Made by a program: the position numbers and the translations under genes. From Savagea sp. (GTDB taxonomy: Bacteria > Bacillota > Bacilli > Bacillales_A > Planococcaceae), in contig JASLJC010000031.1 in NCBI GenBank assembly GCA_030152585.1, forward strand, positions 1-24,711: a stretch of 24,711 nt of DNA, given 5' to 3'. The notes beneath the pieces are model-generated. The model made no database searches and was not told the DNA's origin. It saw nothing but the letters and a program-made list of their open reading frames with translations. Positions 7,709 to 16,103 of the stretch are shown piece after piece. How positions within the stretch are numbered: the first letter of the stretch is position 1; every line of letters begins with the position of its first letter.

Positions 7709-8215
7709 TTGAAGTACGAACATCCGCTCTTCGTTCAGTTTATGGTCTATTTTAATGAAAATCAAGATTTCTTCGAATGTCACGAAGTTTTAGAAGAATT
7801 ATGGAAAAGTCATCCTTTTTACGATAAAAAAGATCCCCTCGTAGCACTCATTTTAGTCGCAACAAGTATGTATCATTGGCGACGACATAATTGGAAAGGT
7901 GCCGAAAAAACATTATACAATGCGCGCAAACGATTACACGATATCTCGTGGAATTTTCCATTTGAAGAACGTTCATTTAAAGAAAATCTCCAATGGGCAA
8001 CACAACGTATTGCCAACGAACAACCTTTTGAACCTTTTACATTGCACATCGTTCCGACGATAAAGCTTGCATACGAACAAACGAAACGGCAAATGACACT
8101 TGAACATGCTTCTAGTCCGTTTATACATCATAAACACCGATTACGCGACCGTACGTGTATCATTCGAGAACGGCAAATGGCACGTAAACGAAAAGAAAGG
8201 AAGCGTAGTGAATAA
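7709..8215 (+). CDS. DUF309 family protein (YpuF-like)
   Basis: Small cytoplasmic protein of unknown function, 168 residues. The N-terminal half carries the DUF309 signature: NENQDFFECHEVLEELWK, then LVALILVATSMYHWRRHNWKGAEKTL. The C-terminus is unusually basic (RQMARKRKERKRSE). In B. subtilis the DUF309 gene ypuF also neighbours scpA, but there it is oriented with scpA; here it is divergent. The start taken is TTG 7709, nine bases after AAGGAG. GTG 7688 and ATG 7700 lie upstream of or against that ribosome site and are less likely. A TATACT -10-like element lies at 7677-7682 without a good -35. The stop codon is inside a convergent terminator. Confidence 0.85.
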   Translation: MKYEHPLFVQFMVYFNENQDFFECHEVLEELWKSHPFYDKKDPLVALILVATSMYHWRRHNWKGAEKTLYNARKRLHDISWNFPFEERSFKENLQWATQRIANEQPFEPFTLHIVPTIKLAYEQTKRQMTLEHASSPFIHHKHRLRDRTCIIRERQMARKRKERKRSE

Positions 8216-8235
8216 TTCGCTACGCTTTCCTTTTT
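8198..8235. terminator. Bidirectional terminator between DUF309 gene and lysA
   Basis: GGAAGCGTAGTGAA and TTCGCTACGCTTTCC pair almost perfectly (one G-T wobble, one bulge) around a three-base loop. On the plus strand TTTTT follows; on the minus strand a CCTTTCTTTTC tract follows. It ends both converging units, and it includes the DUF309 stop codon. Confidence 0.85.
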
Positions 8236-8237
8236 CA

Positions 8238-9560
8238 TTATAAGTTCAACCAATCTTTTGGTAGTGAAACATCTAATTGAATAAGTTGTTCGTATGTTTC
8301 GCGACGACCGACGAGCGTATGTTGACCATTTTCAACAAATACGACGGCTGGTTTTCCGAAACGATTATAATTGCTCGCCATCGAATACGTATAAGCACCC
8401 GTACAAAACATCGCGAGTAAATCTCCTTCGCTTAATGGCGCAAGGTAAGCATCTTGCATTAATTGATCTCCTGACTCGCAACACTTTCCAGCAACTGTCA
8501 CACATTGTTCGTGAGGTTCGTTCATCTTATTCGCGACAGCTGCACTATATGCCGCATCGTAAAGTGCAGGACGAATATTGTCATGCATTCCACCGTCTAC
8601 TGCGACGTAACGTCTCGTTTTAGGTACTTCTTTCATACTCCCTACTTCATATAACGTCGTACCTGCTTCTCCAATTAATGAACGGCCCGGTTCGATCCAA
8701 ATTTCAGGCATCGGATAACGGTGACGGTTCGACAATTCAACAACAGCTTCTGTCATCCCTTTTACATATTGCTCTGGCTCTAACGGCGTATCTTCTTCTG
8801 TATAACGAATACCGAACCCGCCTCCTAAATTTAAAACAGGGCACGTAAATTGATCTTTTTCTCGCCACTCTACCATTTTATCCATTAACGCTTCCGCTGC
8901 ATGGCGAAATGCTTCATCATCAAAAATTTGTGAGCCGATATGTGCATGTAGTCCGAGTAATTCAAACGATTCATCTGCACGGACACGTCGATACGCTTCA
9001 TCCGCTTGACCGTTTTTCAAATCGAATCCGAATTTTGAATCTTCTTGCCCGGTCGTAATATAACTATGTGTTGACGGTTCAACACCTGGTGTTACACGTA
9101 ACAAAACAGGCATCTTCTTTTCTTTTTGACGTGCAACAGTACGAACGAGTTCAATTTCATGAAAATTATCTAACACGATACAACCGATATTCGCATCGAA
9201 TGCTTCTTCGATTTCTATACGACTTTTATTATTTCCATGAAAATGAATACGCTCTGCTGGAAATTTAGCCTTTAATGCAGTATACAACTCTCCACCCGAT
9301 ACGACATCTAATGAAAGACCCATCTTTGCAGCTAATTGATAAATGGCAATCGAAGCATACGCTTTACTCGCATACGCTACTTGCGCTTTTACTCCTAATG
9401 TTTCAAACGTTTTTTTGAACCCTTCTGCACGTTTTTTGAAATGTGCAATATCATAGACGATTAAAGGCGTGCCATACGCTTCAGCTAGCTTTATCGTATC
9501 TACTCCCCCAATTTCTAAATGTCCTTTTTCATTTACACGTTGCGTTCCATATAAGTACAT
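8238..9560 (-). CDS. lysA: Diaminopimelate decarboxylase
   Basis: PLP enzyme that decarboxylates meso-diaminopimelate to L-lysine, the last step of lysine synthesis. The 440 residues show the PLP lysine Lys66 in VAYASKAYAS, then HIGSQI, the glycine-rich NLGGGFGIRY phosphate-binding loop, EPGRSLIGEAGT, CCESGD (the cysteine and acid that complete the active site across the dimer) and GAYTYSMASNYN. Length matches the family. The start ATG at 9560 follows AAGGGGA. It lies 18 bases after pdp and is the last gene of the xerD-deoB-pdp-lysA unit. In sporulating Bacillus, dacF-spoIIA-spoVA genes sit just before lysA; they are absent here. Confidence 0.97.
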   Translation of the reverse strand: MYLYGTQRVNEKGHLEIGGVDTIKLAEAYGTPLIVYDIAHFKKRAEGFKKTFETLGVKAQVAYASKAYASIAIYQLAAKMGLSLDVVSGGELYTALKAKFPAERIHFHGNNKSRIEIEEAFDANIGCIVLDNFHEIELVRTVARQKEKKMPVLLRVTPGVEPSTHSYITTGQEDSKFGFDLKNGQADEAYRRVRADESFELLGLHAHIGSQIFDDEAFRHAAEALMDKMVEWREKDQFTCPVLNLGGGFGIRYTEEDTPLEPEQYVKGMTEAVVELSNRHRYPMPEIWIEPGRSLIGEAGTTLYEVGSMKEVPKTRRYVAVDGGMHDNIRPALYDAAYSAAVANKMNEPHEQCVTVAGKCCESGDQLMQDAYLAPLSEGDLLAMFCTGAYTYSMASNYNRFGKPAVVFVENGQHTLVGRRETYEQLIQLDVSLPKDWLNL

Positions 9561-9578
9561 ATCCCATTCCCCTTTTCT

Positions 9579-10883
9579 TTATTTTCGAATAACGGCTTGG
9601 ATCAATGAAGGCTTTTGAACTTGTTTGTCCCCTATTTGAATTGCCTGCAGTGTCAGTTGTTGAACATTGTCTACTTTTTCACTGTTCATATGTAAAACCG
9701 CAAGCACTTCTCCTTTATTTACATAATCGCCTACTTTTTTTTGTAAAACAATGCCGACACTGACATCAATGACGTCTTCTTTCGTCGCACGACCTGCTCC
9801 GAGTTGCATTGCAGCAACACCGAGCATTTCTGCATCAATATGTGTAACGTAACCACTGCGTTCAGCATGAATCGTTTGAGTATAACGTGCCTTCGGTAAT
9901 CGTTCAGGGTAACGTACGACTGATTCATCGCCACCTTGAGCACGAATGAGATCTTCAAACTTCGATAAAGCACGACCGTCCGAAATCGCACGTTCTATTT
10001 CACGTTTTGCTTCTTCCGTTGATGATGATTGTTTACCAAGCACGAGCATTTCTGCTCCGAGCGCAATACTTAAAGCGCGGACATCTCGTGGTCCTTCGCC
10101 TCGTAATACATCGATTGCTTCTTTTACTTCTAATGCATTACCGATAGCATATCCTAACGGTTCGTCCATATTCGATAAAATCGCAACCGTTTCTCTTCCG
10201 ACCGAGCGACCGATCGATGTCATCGCTTCCGCTAATGTCATCGCATCTTCTATCGTCTTCATAAACGCGCCACTTCCAACTTTCACATCAAGAACGATCG
10301 CATCCGCACCTGCTGCAATTTTTTTACTCATAATTGAACTTGCAATTAGTGGGATACTATCGACAGTCGCGGTTACATCCCGTAACGCGTAAATCTTTTT
10401 ATCTGCGGGCGTTAAATTGCCACTTTGACCGACGACTGCAATTTTTTGTTCATTCACTTGACGAATGAACGTTTGTTCGTCTAATTCGATATGAAATCCG
10501 TCAATCGACTCCAGCTTATCTACCGTTCCACCGGTATGACCGAGACCTCGACCGCTCATTTTCGCAACGGGTACACCACACGCTGCAACGAGTGCTGCAA
10601 CGACGAGTGTAACGTTATCTCCTACACCACCGGTCGAATGTTTATCTACTTTTACACCTTCAATCGCTGATAAATCGAGTTGATCACCAGATGCTGCCAT
10701 CGCTTTCGTTAAAGCACTCTGTTCTTCTGTTGTCATTCCTTCATAATAGATAGTCATTAAAAAAGCACTTGCTTGGTAATCCGGAATGGTTCCTTCCGTA
10801 TATCCGTTCACAAAAAATTCAATTTCTTCTGTCGTTAACGGCTGCCCATTTCTCTTTTTCGTTAAAACATCTACGAATCGCAT
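9579..10883 (-). CDS. pdp: Pyrimidine-nucleoside phosphorylase
   Basis: Phosphorolysis of uridine, thymidine and deoxyuridine to the base and (deoxy)ribose-1-phosphate. The 434 residues include the phosphate-binding motif KHSTGGVGDN (81-90), the family signature MSGRGLGHTGGTVDKLESI, and SSIMSKKIAAGADAIVLDVK. A C-terminal barrel-sandwich domain follows. It overlaps deoB by 13 bases, with GAGGTG just before its ATG. Neighbour logic is good: the ribose-1-phosphates it makes are the substrate of DeoB. In B. subtilis the gene after deoB (drm) is a purine phosphorylase, so a pyrimidine enzyme occupies that place here. Confidence 0.96.
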   Translation of the reverse strand: MRFVDVLTKKRNGQPLTTEEIEFFVNGYTEGTIPDYQASAFLMTIYYEGMTTEEQSALTKAMAASGDQLDLSAIEGVKVDKHSTGGVGDNVTLVVAALVAACGVPVAKMSGRGLGHTGGTVDKLESIDGFHIELDEQTFIRQVNEQKIAVVGQSGNLTPADKKIYALRDVTATVDSIPLIASSIMSKKIAAGADAIVLDVKVGSGAFMKTIEDAMTLAEAMTSIGRSVGRETVAILSNMDEPLGYAIGNALEVKEAIDVLRGEGPRDVRALSIALGAEMLVLGKQSSSTEEAKREIERAISDGRALSKFEDLIRAQGGDESVVRYPERLPKARYTQTIHAERSGYVTHIDAEMLGVAAMQLGAGRATKEDVIDVSVGIVLQKKVGDYVNKGEVLAVLHMNSEKVDNVQQLTLQAIQIGDKQVQKPSLIQAVIRK

Positions 10884-12058
10884 AACTTCACCTCTTTTAA
10901 AAAGCTTGTTCCGATAATAGGCGCTGTAACTGAAAAGTTGTCGGCAATCGTTGCTCCAATATCTGCAAATGTTGAGCGTGTACCTAATGATTGTCCTTTT
11001 ATCATCGACGGACTATACACGAGAAGGGGGACGTATTCACGCGTATGATCAGTCCCTTTTGCTGTCGGATCATTTCCGTGATCAGCCGTAATCATTAATA
11101 TATCATCCGGTTGCATCGCTTTTAAAATTTCAGGCAAACGCGCGTCAAATGCTTCTAGCGCTTCTCGATAACCTTGTGGGTCGCGACGGTGACCATATTT
11201 CGCGTCAAAGTCTACTAAATTAGTAAAACTAATACCTGTAAAATCACGAGCCATCACTTCTAATAATTGATTGATGCCATCGTCGTTGCTTATCGTACGT
11301 ACAGATTCTGTTACCCCTTCACCATTGTAAATATCGTAAATTTTTCCAATAGCGATAACATCATAGGACGCATCTTGCAAAGCGTTCATCACGGTACGTC
11401 CGAAAGGTTTTAATGCATAATCGTGACGGTTCGACGTTCGCGTAAATTGTCCAGGTGTACCGACATAAGGCCGCGCAATGACACGTCCGACGAGATATTC
11501 ACTTTCTTTCGTTAACTCTCTTACCATCTCACAAATTGCATACAACTCTTCTAATGGAATGACTTCTTCGTGTGCGGCAATTTGTAAAACCGGATCTGCT
11601 GATGTATATACGATCAATGCACCCGTTTCCATTTGCTCCTCGCCGAGCTCTTCAATAATCGCCGTCCCACTCGCAGGCTTATTTCCAATGACTTTTCGAC
11701 CGCTTCTTTTTTCAATCTCTTCGATTAATGATGCTGGAAAGCCGTTCGGATATGTTCGAAACGGTTGATCGATATGTAGACCCATTATCTCCCAATGACC
11801 TGTCATCGTATCTTTACCGACTGATTTTTCTTGCATCTTTCCATACATCGCTTTCGGTTTGCTCGATGGTTCTAAACCTTCAATTGAACGGATATTTCCA
11901 AGTCCTAATTCAAGCAAGTGAGGCACATTTAATCCTCCTGTCGCTTGTACGATATGACCGAGTGTATCTGCCCCTTCATCTCCAAATTGAGCCGCATCAG
12001 GTGATGAACCAATACCTACTGAGTCTAATACGAGTAAATGTATTCTTTTATATGTCAT
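10871..12058 (-). CDS. deoB: Phosphopentomutase
   Basis: Interconverts (deoxy)ribose-1-phosphate and -5-phosphate, linking nucleoside salvage to central metabolism. The 395 residues belong to the alkaline-phosphatase fold: metal-binding LVLDSVGIGSSPDA at the N-terminus, the phospho-threonine motif GKDTMTGHWE (81-90), ANLVDFDAKYGHRRD-type segment, and C-terminal metal ligands ITADHGNDPT and GTDHTREYVPLL. The start ATG at 12058 has GAGGAGGAG upstream. It overlaps xerD by 11 bases and pdp by 13 bases. This is drm of B. subtilis, also found next to xerD there. Confidence 0.97.
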   Translation of the reverse strand: MTYKRIHLLVLDSVGIGSSPDAAQFGDEGADTLGHIVQATGGLNVPHLLELGLGNIRSIEGLEPSSKPKAMYGKMQEKSVGKDTMTGHWEIMGLHIDQPFRTYPNGFPASLIEEIEKRSGRKVIGNKPASGTAIIEELGEEQMETGALIVYTSADPVLQIAAHEEVIPLEELYAICEMVRELTKESEYLVGRVIARPYVGTPGQFTRTSNRHDYALKPFGRTVMNALQDASYDVIAIGKIYDIYNGEGVTESVRTISNDDGINQLLEVMARDFTGISFTNLVDFDAKYGHRRDPQGYREALEAFDARLPEILKAMQPDDILMITADHGNDPTAKGTDHTREYVPLLVYSPSMIKGQSLGTRSTFADIGATIADNFSVTAPIIGTSFLKEVKLCDS

Positions 12059-12956
12059 CGTTCTCCTCCTCTAATTTTGTAAAGGGATGAAACTGTTCAT
12101 AAGCTGACTTTAACGAATCGGTTTCACGAGCGACATAACGTTCTGTTGTACTAATTGTCGCATGTCCTAACAATTGTTGAACAGTTCTTAAGTCTGCCCC
12201 GTTTTCAACGAGCCGCGTGGCAAACGTACGCCGTAACATTTCAGGTGAAAATTCGGGTCCTAAGTTTGCTTCATCTCCATATTTTTTAATTAATTTCCAA
12301 CAACCTTGACGAGTCATCTCATTGCCGAGATGATTTGAAAATAATGGTCGGTCTGCGTCGTATGATTCGAGCGTAAATAAATAGTGCTCAATTTGCGTTA
12401 CTACGTCTGGATGAAGAGGAACGATACGTTCTTTCCCCTTTCGACCTTTCACTCGAATAAATTGCATTTGCAAGTCGACATCTTTCATTTTTAAAGTTAA
12501 TAATTCACTCAATCGAATCCCTGTGCCATATAATACATTTAAAATAGTCCGATCGCGCTCTTTTTGACTTCCTTTTTGCGGTGCTTTCAATAGACGCTGT
12601 ACTTCTTCTTCTGTTAATATTTCACGTTTCGTTTCTTCTACTTTCGGCATCGCGATCCGTTTGGTCGGATTTACTGTTTGTATGCCTCGCTCGATTAAAA
12701 AATCGTGAAAGGAACGAATAGAAGATAAATGTCGAGCAATAGTACGCGGTGAACGTTGTTGATGTTGCAATTGTTGAAGGTATGTCCGGATATGTTCTGG
12801 CCTTACATTTTGTAGTTGTGAAATATGACATACCTCTTGTACATATACACAATAATCTCGTATATCACGTTCATAAGAAGCGATTGTATTCGCTGCACGT
12901 CGATGATCATGTAAATTTTGTATATAGGCGACAATCCATTGTTCTATTGTCATCAT
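12048..12956 (-). CDS. xerD: Tyrosine recombinase XerD-like, with altered catalytic boxes
   Basis: Site-specific recombinase expected to resolve chromosome dimers at dif with XerC. The 302 residues have an N-terminal SAM-like DNA-binding domain (about 1-95) and a C-terminal catalytic domain. Visible catalytic residues are Arg148 (GTGIRLSELL), Arg242, His265 (LLGHATIST) and nucleophile Tyr274 (TTERYV). Two deviations are seen: the usual HxxR of box II reads Glu239-Met-Leu-Arg242, and the hairpin lysine motif GKGxK reads GRKGK. Position between fur and deoB is that of xerD in B. subtilis, though spoIIM is missing. The start is ATG 12956 (or 12953), after AAAGG. It is the first gene of the deoB-pdp-lysA unit. 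Confidence 0.87.
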   Translation of the reverse strand: MMTIEQWIVAYIQNLHDHRRAANTIASYERDIRDYCVYVQEVCHISQLQNVRPEHIRTYLQQLQHQQRSPRTIARHLSSIRSFHDFLIERGIQTVNPTKRIAMPKVEETKREILTEEEVQRLLKAPQKGSQKERDRTILNVLYGTGIRLSELLTLKMKDVDLQMQFIRVKGRKGKERIVPLHPDVVTQIEHYLFTLESYDADRPLFSNHLGNEMTRQGCWKLIKKYGDEANLGPEFSPEMLRRTFATRLVENGADLRTVQQLLGHATISTTERYVARETDSLKSAYEQFHPFTKLEEENDDI

Positions 12957-12980
12957 CGCTCATCCTTTCGCATAATGCAC

Positions 12981-13017
12981 AAAAAACCTCGACCATTTTT
13001 TGGCTTTCGAGGTTTTT
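12981..13017. terminator. Terminator between fur and xerD
   Basis: AAAAACCTCGA and TCGAGGTTTTT flank a 14-base loop, with an inner CCA/TGG pair. A run of Ts follows on either strand because the stem base is A/T. On the minus strand it ends the fur transcript 11 bases past the fur stop, so xerD probably has its own promoter. Confidence 0.8.
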
Positions 13018-13027
13018 GTTTTCGAGA

Positions 13028-13474
13028 CTACTCGTCTTTTTCTTTACATTGTTTACAAATTCCATGAAATGTGAGCCAGTGATCTTTTACTGTAAATTCG
13101 AATCGTGATTCCACGACTTTTTCAACTTCTCCTAATAAATCTTCTTGAATTTCATCTACAGCGCCACATTCGATACAAATTAAATGGTGGTGGAAGCGTG
13201 TTGCGCCTTCATGGCGTAAGTCGTAACGAGCGACGCCATCTCCGAAACTAATTTTATCGACGACTTTTAATTCTGTCAGTAACTCTAACGTCCGATAAAC
13301 CGTTGCAAGTCCGATTTCAGGCGCACGTTCTTTCACGAGCAAAAAAACATCTTCTGCGCTTAAATGGTCCTCTTCGTTTTCTAGTAATACCATAACAGTC
13401 GCTTCACGCTGTGGCGTTAACTTATAATTTGCTCCGTGCAATTGCTTTTTAATTCGTTCAATTCGACTTTCCAT
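13028..13474 (-). CDS. fur: Ferric uptake regulator Fur
   Basis: Iron-responsive repressor. The 148 residues contain an N-terminal winged helix (LTPQREATV, GLATVYRTLELL) and a C-terminal metal-binding dimer domain. It has the HHHL-ICIECG motif and structural zinc cysteines Cys100, Cys103, Cys140 and Cys143 (CKQC). GAVDEI and LTFHGIC match B. subtilis Fur more closely than PerR or Zur, by recollection. The start is ATG 13474, seven bases after GAGGGGG; the longer reading to 13540 is low-complexity and lacks a ribosome site. A promoter inside the end of nudF and a Fur-box-like repeat in the leader suggest autoregulation. Confidence 0.93.
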   Translation of the reverse strand: MESRIERIKKQLHGANYKLTPQREATVMVLLENEEDHLSAEDVFLLVKERAPEIGLATVYRTLELLTELKVVDKISFGDGVARYDLRHEGATRFHHHLICIECGAVDEIQEDLLGEVEKVVESRFEFTVKDHWLTFHGICKQCKEKDE

Positions 13475-13594
13475 TATGACGCCCCCTCTATTCGTTTCAT
13501 CGTTCGTTTCGTCCTCACGAGTAGCGGACGTCGATTCCAATTCATTTGCTTTTGCATCCCGGTCAAACTCCTTTTTCCATCGACAACTATATGT

Positions 13595-13609
13595 TGAGAA
13601 TCATTATTA
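13595..13609. promoter_or_regulatory. Fur-box-like operator in fur leader
   Basis: Plus strand TGAGAATCATTATTA matches the 7-1-7 Fur consensus TGATAATnATTATCA at 12 of 14 defined positions. It lies about 20-35 bases after the predicted fur start site. PerR boxes are similar (TTATAATnATTATAA), and fur is PerR-controlled in B. subtilis, so the binding protein is uncertain. Confidence 0.55.
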
Positions 13610-13624
13610 TCTTGAAATCATTGT

Positions 13625-14179
13625 CTATTTCTTTCTATTATAATGGAGAAAGTCCTTTACGTAAAGCAAGGCGAATGCAGTCTTTGCATCGAAAATGTGC
13701 TCTTCTTTCATCATTCGCTCTGCTTCTTCTATCGTGACAGAGTAAACCTTTACAAATTCACCTTCATCTAATGGTAAAGGATCTTCAACTTGATATATAT
13801 CTTGCGCAAAATAAATATGAATCACTTCGCTTGCAAATCCTGGCGAAGTTGCGAACCTTTGCACGAATGTCCACTGATTCGCACGATACCCCGTCTCTTC
13901 TTCTAACTCCCGCTTTGCTGTATCGAGTGGTTTTTCTCCTACTTCTAATTTCCCTGCTGGTATTTCAACACTCATACGTTCAATCGGCTTTCGATATTGT
14001 TCTACTAATAAAATTCGATCATCTTGTAATGCAATCACGGCGACAGCCCCTCCATGTTGCACAATTTCTCTCTTAGATGTGCTGCCATCTTGTAATACGA
14101 CATCATCTACGTACACATCGATTATTTTCCCTTCAAAAATCGTTTCGCGATGTACTGTTTTTTCTTCTCCAATTGTCAC
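13625..14179 (-). CDS. nudF: ADP-ribose pyrophosphatase (Nudix)
   Basis: Hydrolyses ADP-ribose to AMP and ribose-5-phosphate. The 184 residues carry the full Nudix box from Gly76, GKLEVGEKPLDTAKRELEEE followed by TGY. The sequence around it (KREIVQHGGAVAVIAL, QYRKPIERMSVEIPAGKLE, ATSPGFASE) is that of ADP-ribose pyrophosphatases and matches NudF (YqkG) of B. subtilis. The start chosen is GTG 14179, five bases after AGAGGAA; an upstream ATG near 14218 would give a longer, lysine-rich N-terminus without a good ribosome site. It is upstream of fur and divergent from the aldo/keto reductase, the order seen in B. subtilis. Confidence 0.92.
   Translation of the reverse strand: MTIGEEKTVHRETIFEGKIIDVYVDDVVLQDGSTSKREIVQHGGAVAVIALQDDRILLVEQYRKPIERMSVEIPAGKLEVGEKPLDTAKRELEEETGYRANQWTFVQRFATSPGFASEVIHIYFAQDIYQVEDPLPLDEGEFVKVYSVTIEEAERMMKEEHIFDAKTAFALLYVKDFLHYNRKK
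13637..13665 (-). promoter_or_regulatory. Promoter for fur inside the 3' end of nudF
   Basis: Minus strand: -35 TTTACG (13665-13660), 17-base spacer, -10 TATAAT (13642-13637). The whole element lies in the last codons of nudF; no terminator separates nudF from fur, so fur may be made both alone and by read-through. Confidence 0.6.
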
Positions 14180-14248
14180 GATGATTCCTCTTTTCTTTGC
14201 GTATCTCTTTTCTTTCATTGTATCATGGATGAAAAGGAGAGGGTACTT

Positions 14249-15178
14249 ATGAAATTCCGACAATTCGGGAGAACGACGATGAATGTTTCAGAATTAGGAC
14301 TTGGTACGATGTCTTTACCGACAGAACGAAACGAGGTCGAGCGTGTTATCGATACTGCACTGGATGCAGGGATGAATTATATCGATACTGCTGACTTATA
14401 TGATTTTGGTCAAAATGAAGAAGTCGTCGGAGCAGTCATTCGCAAAAAAAGAAACGACATTTTTTTAGCGACAAAAGTAGGCAATAAAATGAATCCGACA
14501 GAACGAACGTGGACATGGGATCCTTCACGCAAACATATTATGGAAGGGGTGAAAGAAAGTTTACGGCGCCTCGGAACCGATTATATCGATTTATATCAAC
14601 TACACGGCGGAACGATTGAAGACAATACGGAAGAAACAATCGACGCATTTGAACAATTAAAAAAAGAAGGTATTATTCGCGCTTACGGCATTTCATCTAT
14701 TCGACCGAATGTCATTCATCGCTTTTTAGAAACAAGTGCGATTGACTCCATTATGATGCAGTATAGTCCACTTGATCGACAGCCTGAAAATTATTTCCCT
14801 ATGATTGCGAAAAAAGGTGTTTCTGTCATTACACGTGGAAGTGTCGCAAAAGGTTTATTGACGAAACAAATGCGTCAAAAACAACAAAAACTTCAAACAT
14901 TCGCTTCATTCAATGAAGCTGAGCTAAACGAAGCGCTCGATATCATTGAAGCAATTCATGAAAATACACAAGCGCTTGCTTTACGCTTTATTTTAGAAGA
15001 ACGTCCGGTCACAACGGCACTCGTCGGTTCACGTACGGCAGCACAACTAGAAGAAACATTACGAGCTTATGAAGAAAGTCAAACAGACGATATTCAACAA
15101 GCCGTTCGTTATTTACGTATCGCATTGCCTCGTCACGAATATGAGAACCATTTGATCGATGAAAAATATTTAAATTAA
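14249..15178 (+). CDS. Aldo/keto reductase (YqkF-like)
   Basis: NADPH-dependent oxidoreductase of the aldo/keto reductase barrel family; the physiological substrate is not evident. The 309 residues show the catalytic tetrad Asp46 (YIDTADLYD), Tyr51, Lys76 (LATKVGNK) and His119 (LYQLHGG). They also carry the N-terminal GRTTMNVSELGLGTMSL and the coenzyme-binding SRTAAQLEE segment near the C-terminus. The start is ATG 14249 after AAAAGGAGAGG; the longer frame to 14150 is hydrophobic noise with no ribosome site. It is divergent from nudF, as yqkF is in B. subtilis. A TTGCGT/TATCAT pair at 14197-14226 is a weak promoter candidate. Confidence 0.92.
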   Translation: MKFRQFGRTTMNVSELGLGTMSLPTERNEVERVIDTALDAGMNYIDTADLYDFGQNEEVVGAVIRKKRNDIFLATKVGNKMNPTERTWTWDPSRKHIMEGVKESLRRLGTDYIDLYQLHGGTIEDNTEETIDAFEQLKKEGIIRAYGISSIRPNVIHRFLETSAIDSIMMQYSPLDRQPENYFPMIAKKGVSVITRGSVAKGLLTKQMRQKQQKLQTFASFNEAELNEALDIIEAIHENTQALALRFILEERPVTTALVGSRTAAQLEETLRAYEESQTDDIQQAVRYLRIALPRHEYENHLIDEKYLN

Positions 15179-15255
15179 AAAAGTTCCAATACTATTTATT
15201 TCATTCGTATGACGCTACATGAAACAACAAATCGCTTGACGTAGAAACAATTCAT

Positions 15256-15300
15256 AAAACCCAGTATCGACTTTTTGTAAGAAAAGGATACTGGGTTTTA
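15256..15300. terminator. Bidirectional terminator between aldo/keto reductase gene and exoA
   Basis: AAAACCCAGTATC and GATACTGGGTTTT form a 13-bp perfect stem with an 18-base loop. A/T ends give a T-tract in both directions. It separates the two convergent genes; nothing else is seen in the 157-base gap. Confidence 0.9.
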
Positions 15301-15335
15301 ATATTGAGCAAAGATTGCATAAAGTTAGCAGTATT

Positions 15336-16103
15336 TTATGAATCAAAAATCGTGTCGCGAATCGTTAAAGAAACAGGACAATGATCACTTCCGTAAACAT
15401 CCGTATGAATCGATGCGTCTTCCATTAACGGAACGAGACGATCTGAAACTAAAATATAGTCGATACGCCAGCCGATATTTCGGTCACGTGCTTTGTTCAT
15501 ATACGACCACCAAGAATACTTTTCTTCGTCACGATAAAAATGACGATAACTATCCGTAAAACCACTGTCGAGCAGCTGTGTCATTTTCGCTCGTTCTTCA
15601 TCTGTAAAACCTGAATTTCCACGATTCGATTTATCATTTTTAATATCGATCGCTTGATGTGCAACGTTTAAATCTCCTACGTAAATTACCGGTTTTTTTG
15701 CATCCAATTGAAGCAAATATGTACGTAGTTCATCTTCCCATGCTAGTCGTTCGGTTAAACGAGATAAATCACGTTTAGCATTCGGCACGTAAGCGTTGAC
15801 GATATAAAACGTTTCATATTCTAACGTTAATACGCGTCCTTCACCTCGTGCATTTTTTTCATCCATTCCACGATAAACGGCTAACGGTGTATGTTTTGTA
15901 AATATAGCCGTCCCTGAGTATCCTTTTTTATCCGCATAATAATAATATTGTTCGTAACCTTCTAGTTCAAGCGTTAATTGACCTTCTTGCATTTTAATTT
16001 CTTGTAGTGCGAAAAAGTCAGCGTCGATCTCATGAAAAAATATACCCTTTTCTTTTCGAACCGCTGCGCGCAATCCATTGACGTTCCACGATACAACTTT
16101 CAT
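15336..16103 (-). CDS. exoA: Exodeoxyribonuclease III / AP endonuclease ExoA
   Basis: Base-excision repair enzyme of the exonuclease III family that cuts DNA at abasic sites and removes 3' blocks. The 255 residues show metal and catalytic motifs in order: SWNVNGLRAA (Asn7), LQEIKMQ (Glu35), GYSGTAIF, NAYVPNA, GDLNVAHQAIDI, WRIDYILVS and the terminal SDHCPV. Length matches B. subtilis ExoA. Its ATG overlaps the stop of the upstream oxidase gene in an ATGA sequence, with GGGGAAG upstream, so it is translationally coupled to that gene. It ends before a strong bidirectional terminator. Confidence 0.95.
   Translation of the reverse strand: MKVVSWNVNGLRAAVRKEKGIFFHEIDADFFALQEIKMQEGQLTLELEGYEQYYYYADKKGYSGTAIFTKHTPLAVYRGMDEKNARGEGRVLTLEYETFYIVNAYVPNAKRDLSRLTERLAWEDELRTYLLQLDAKKPVIYVGDLNVAHQAIDIKNDKSNRGNSGFTDEERAKMTQLLDSGFTDSYRHFYRDEEKYSWWSYMNKARDRNIGWRIDYILVSDRLVPLMEDASIHTDVYGSDHCPVSLTIRDTIFDS

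Noticed and set aside
9946..10392. 148-codon plus-strand frame opposite pdp
   Set aside because: Composition reflects the codon use of pdp on the other strand; Ser/Ile/Ala-rich with no recognisable domain and no ribosome site.
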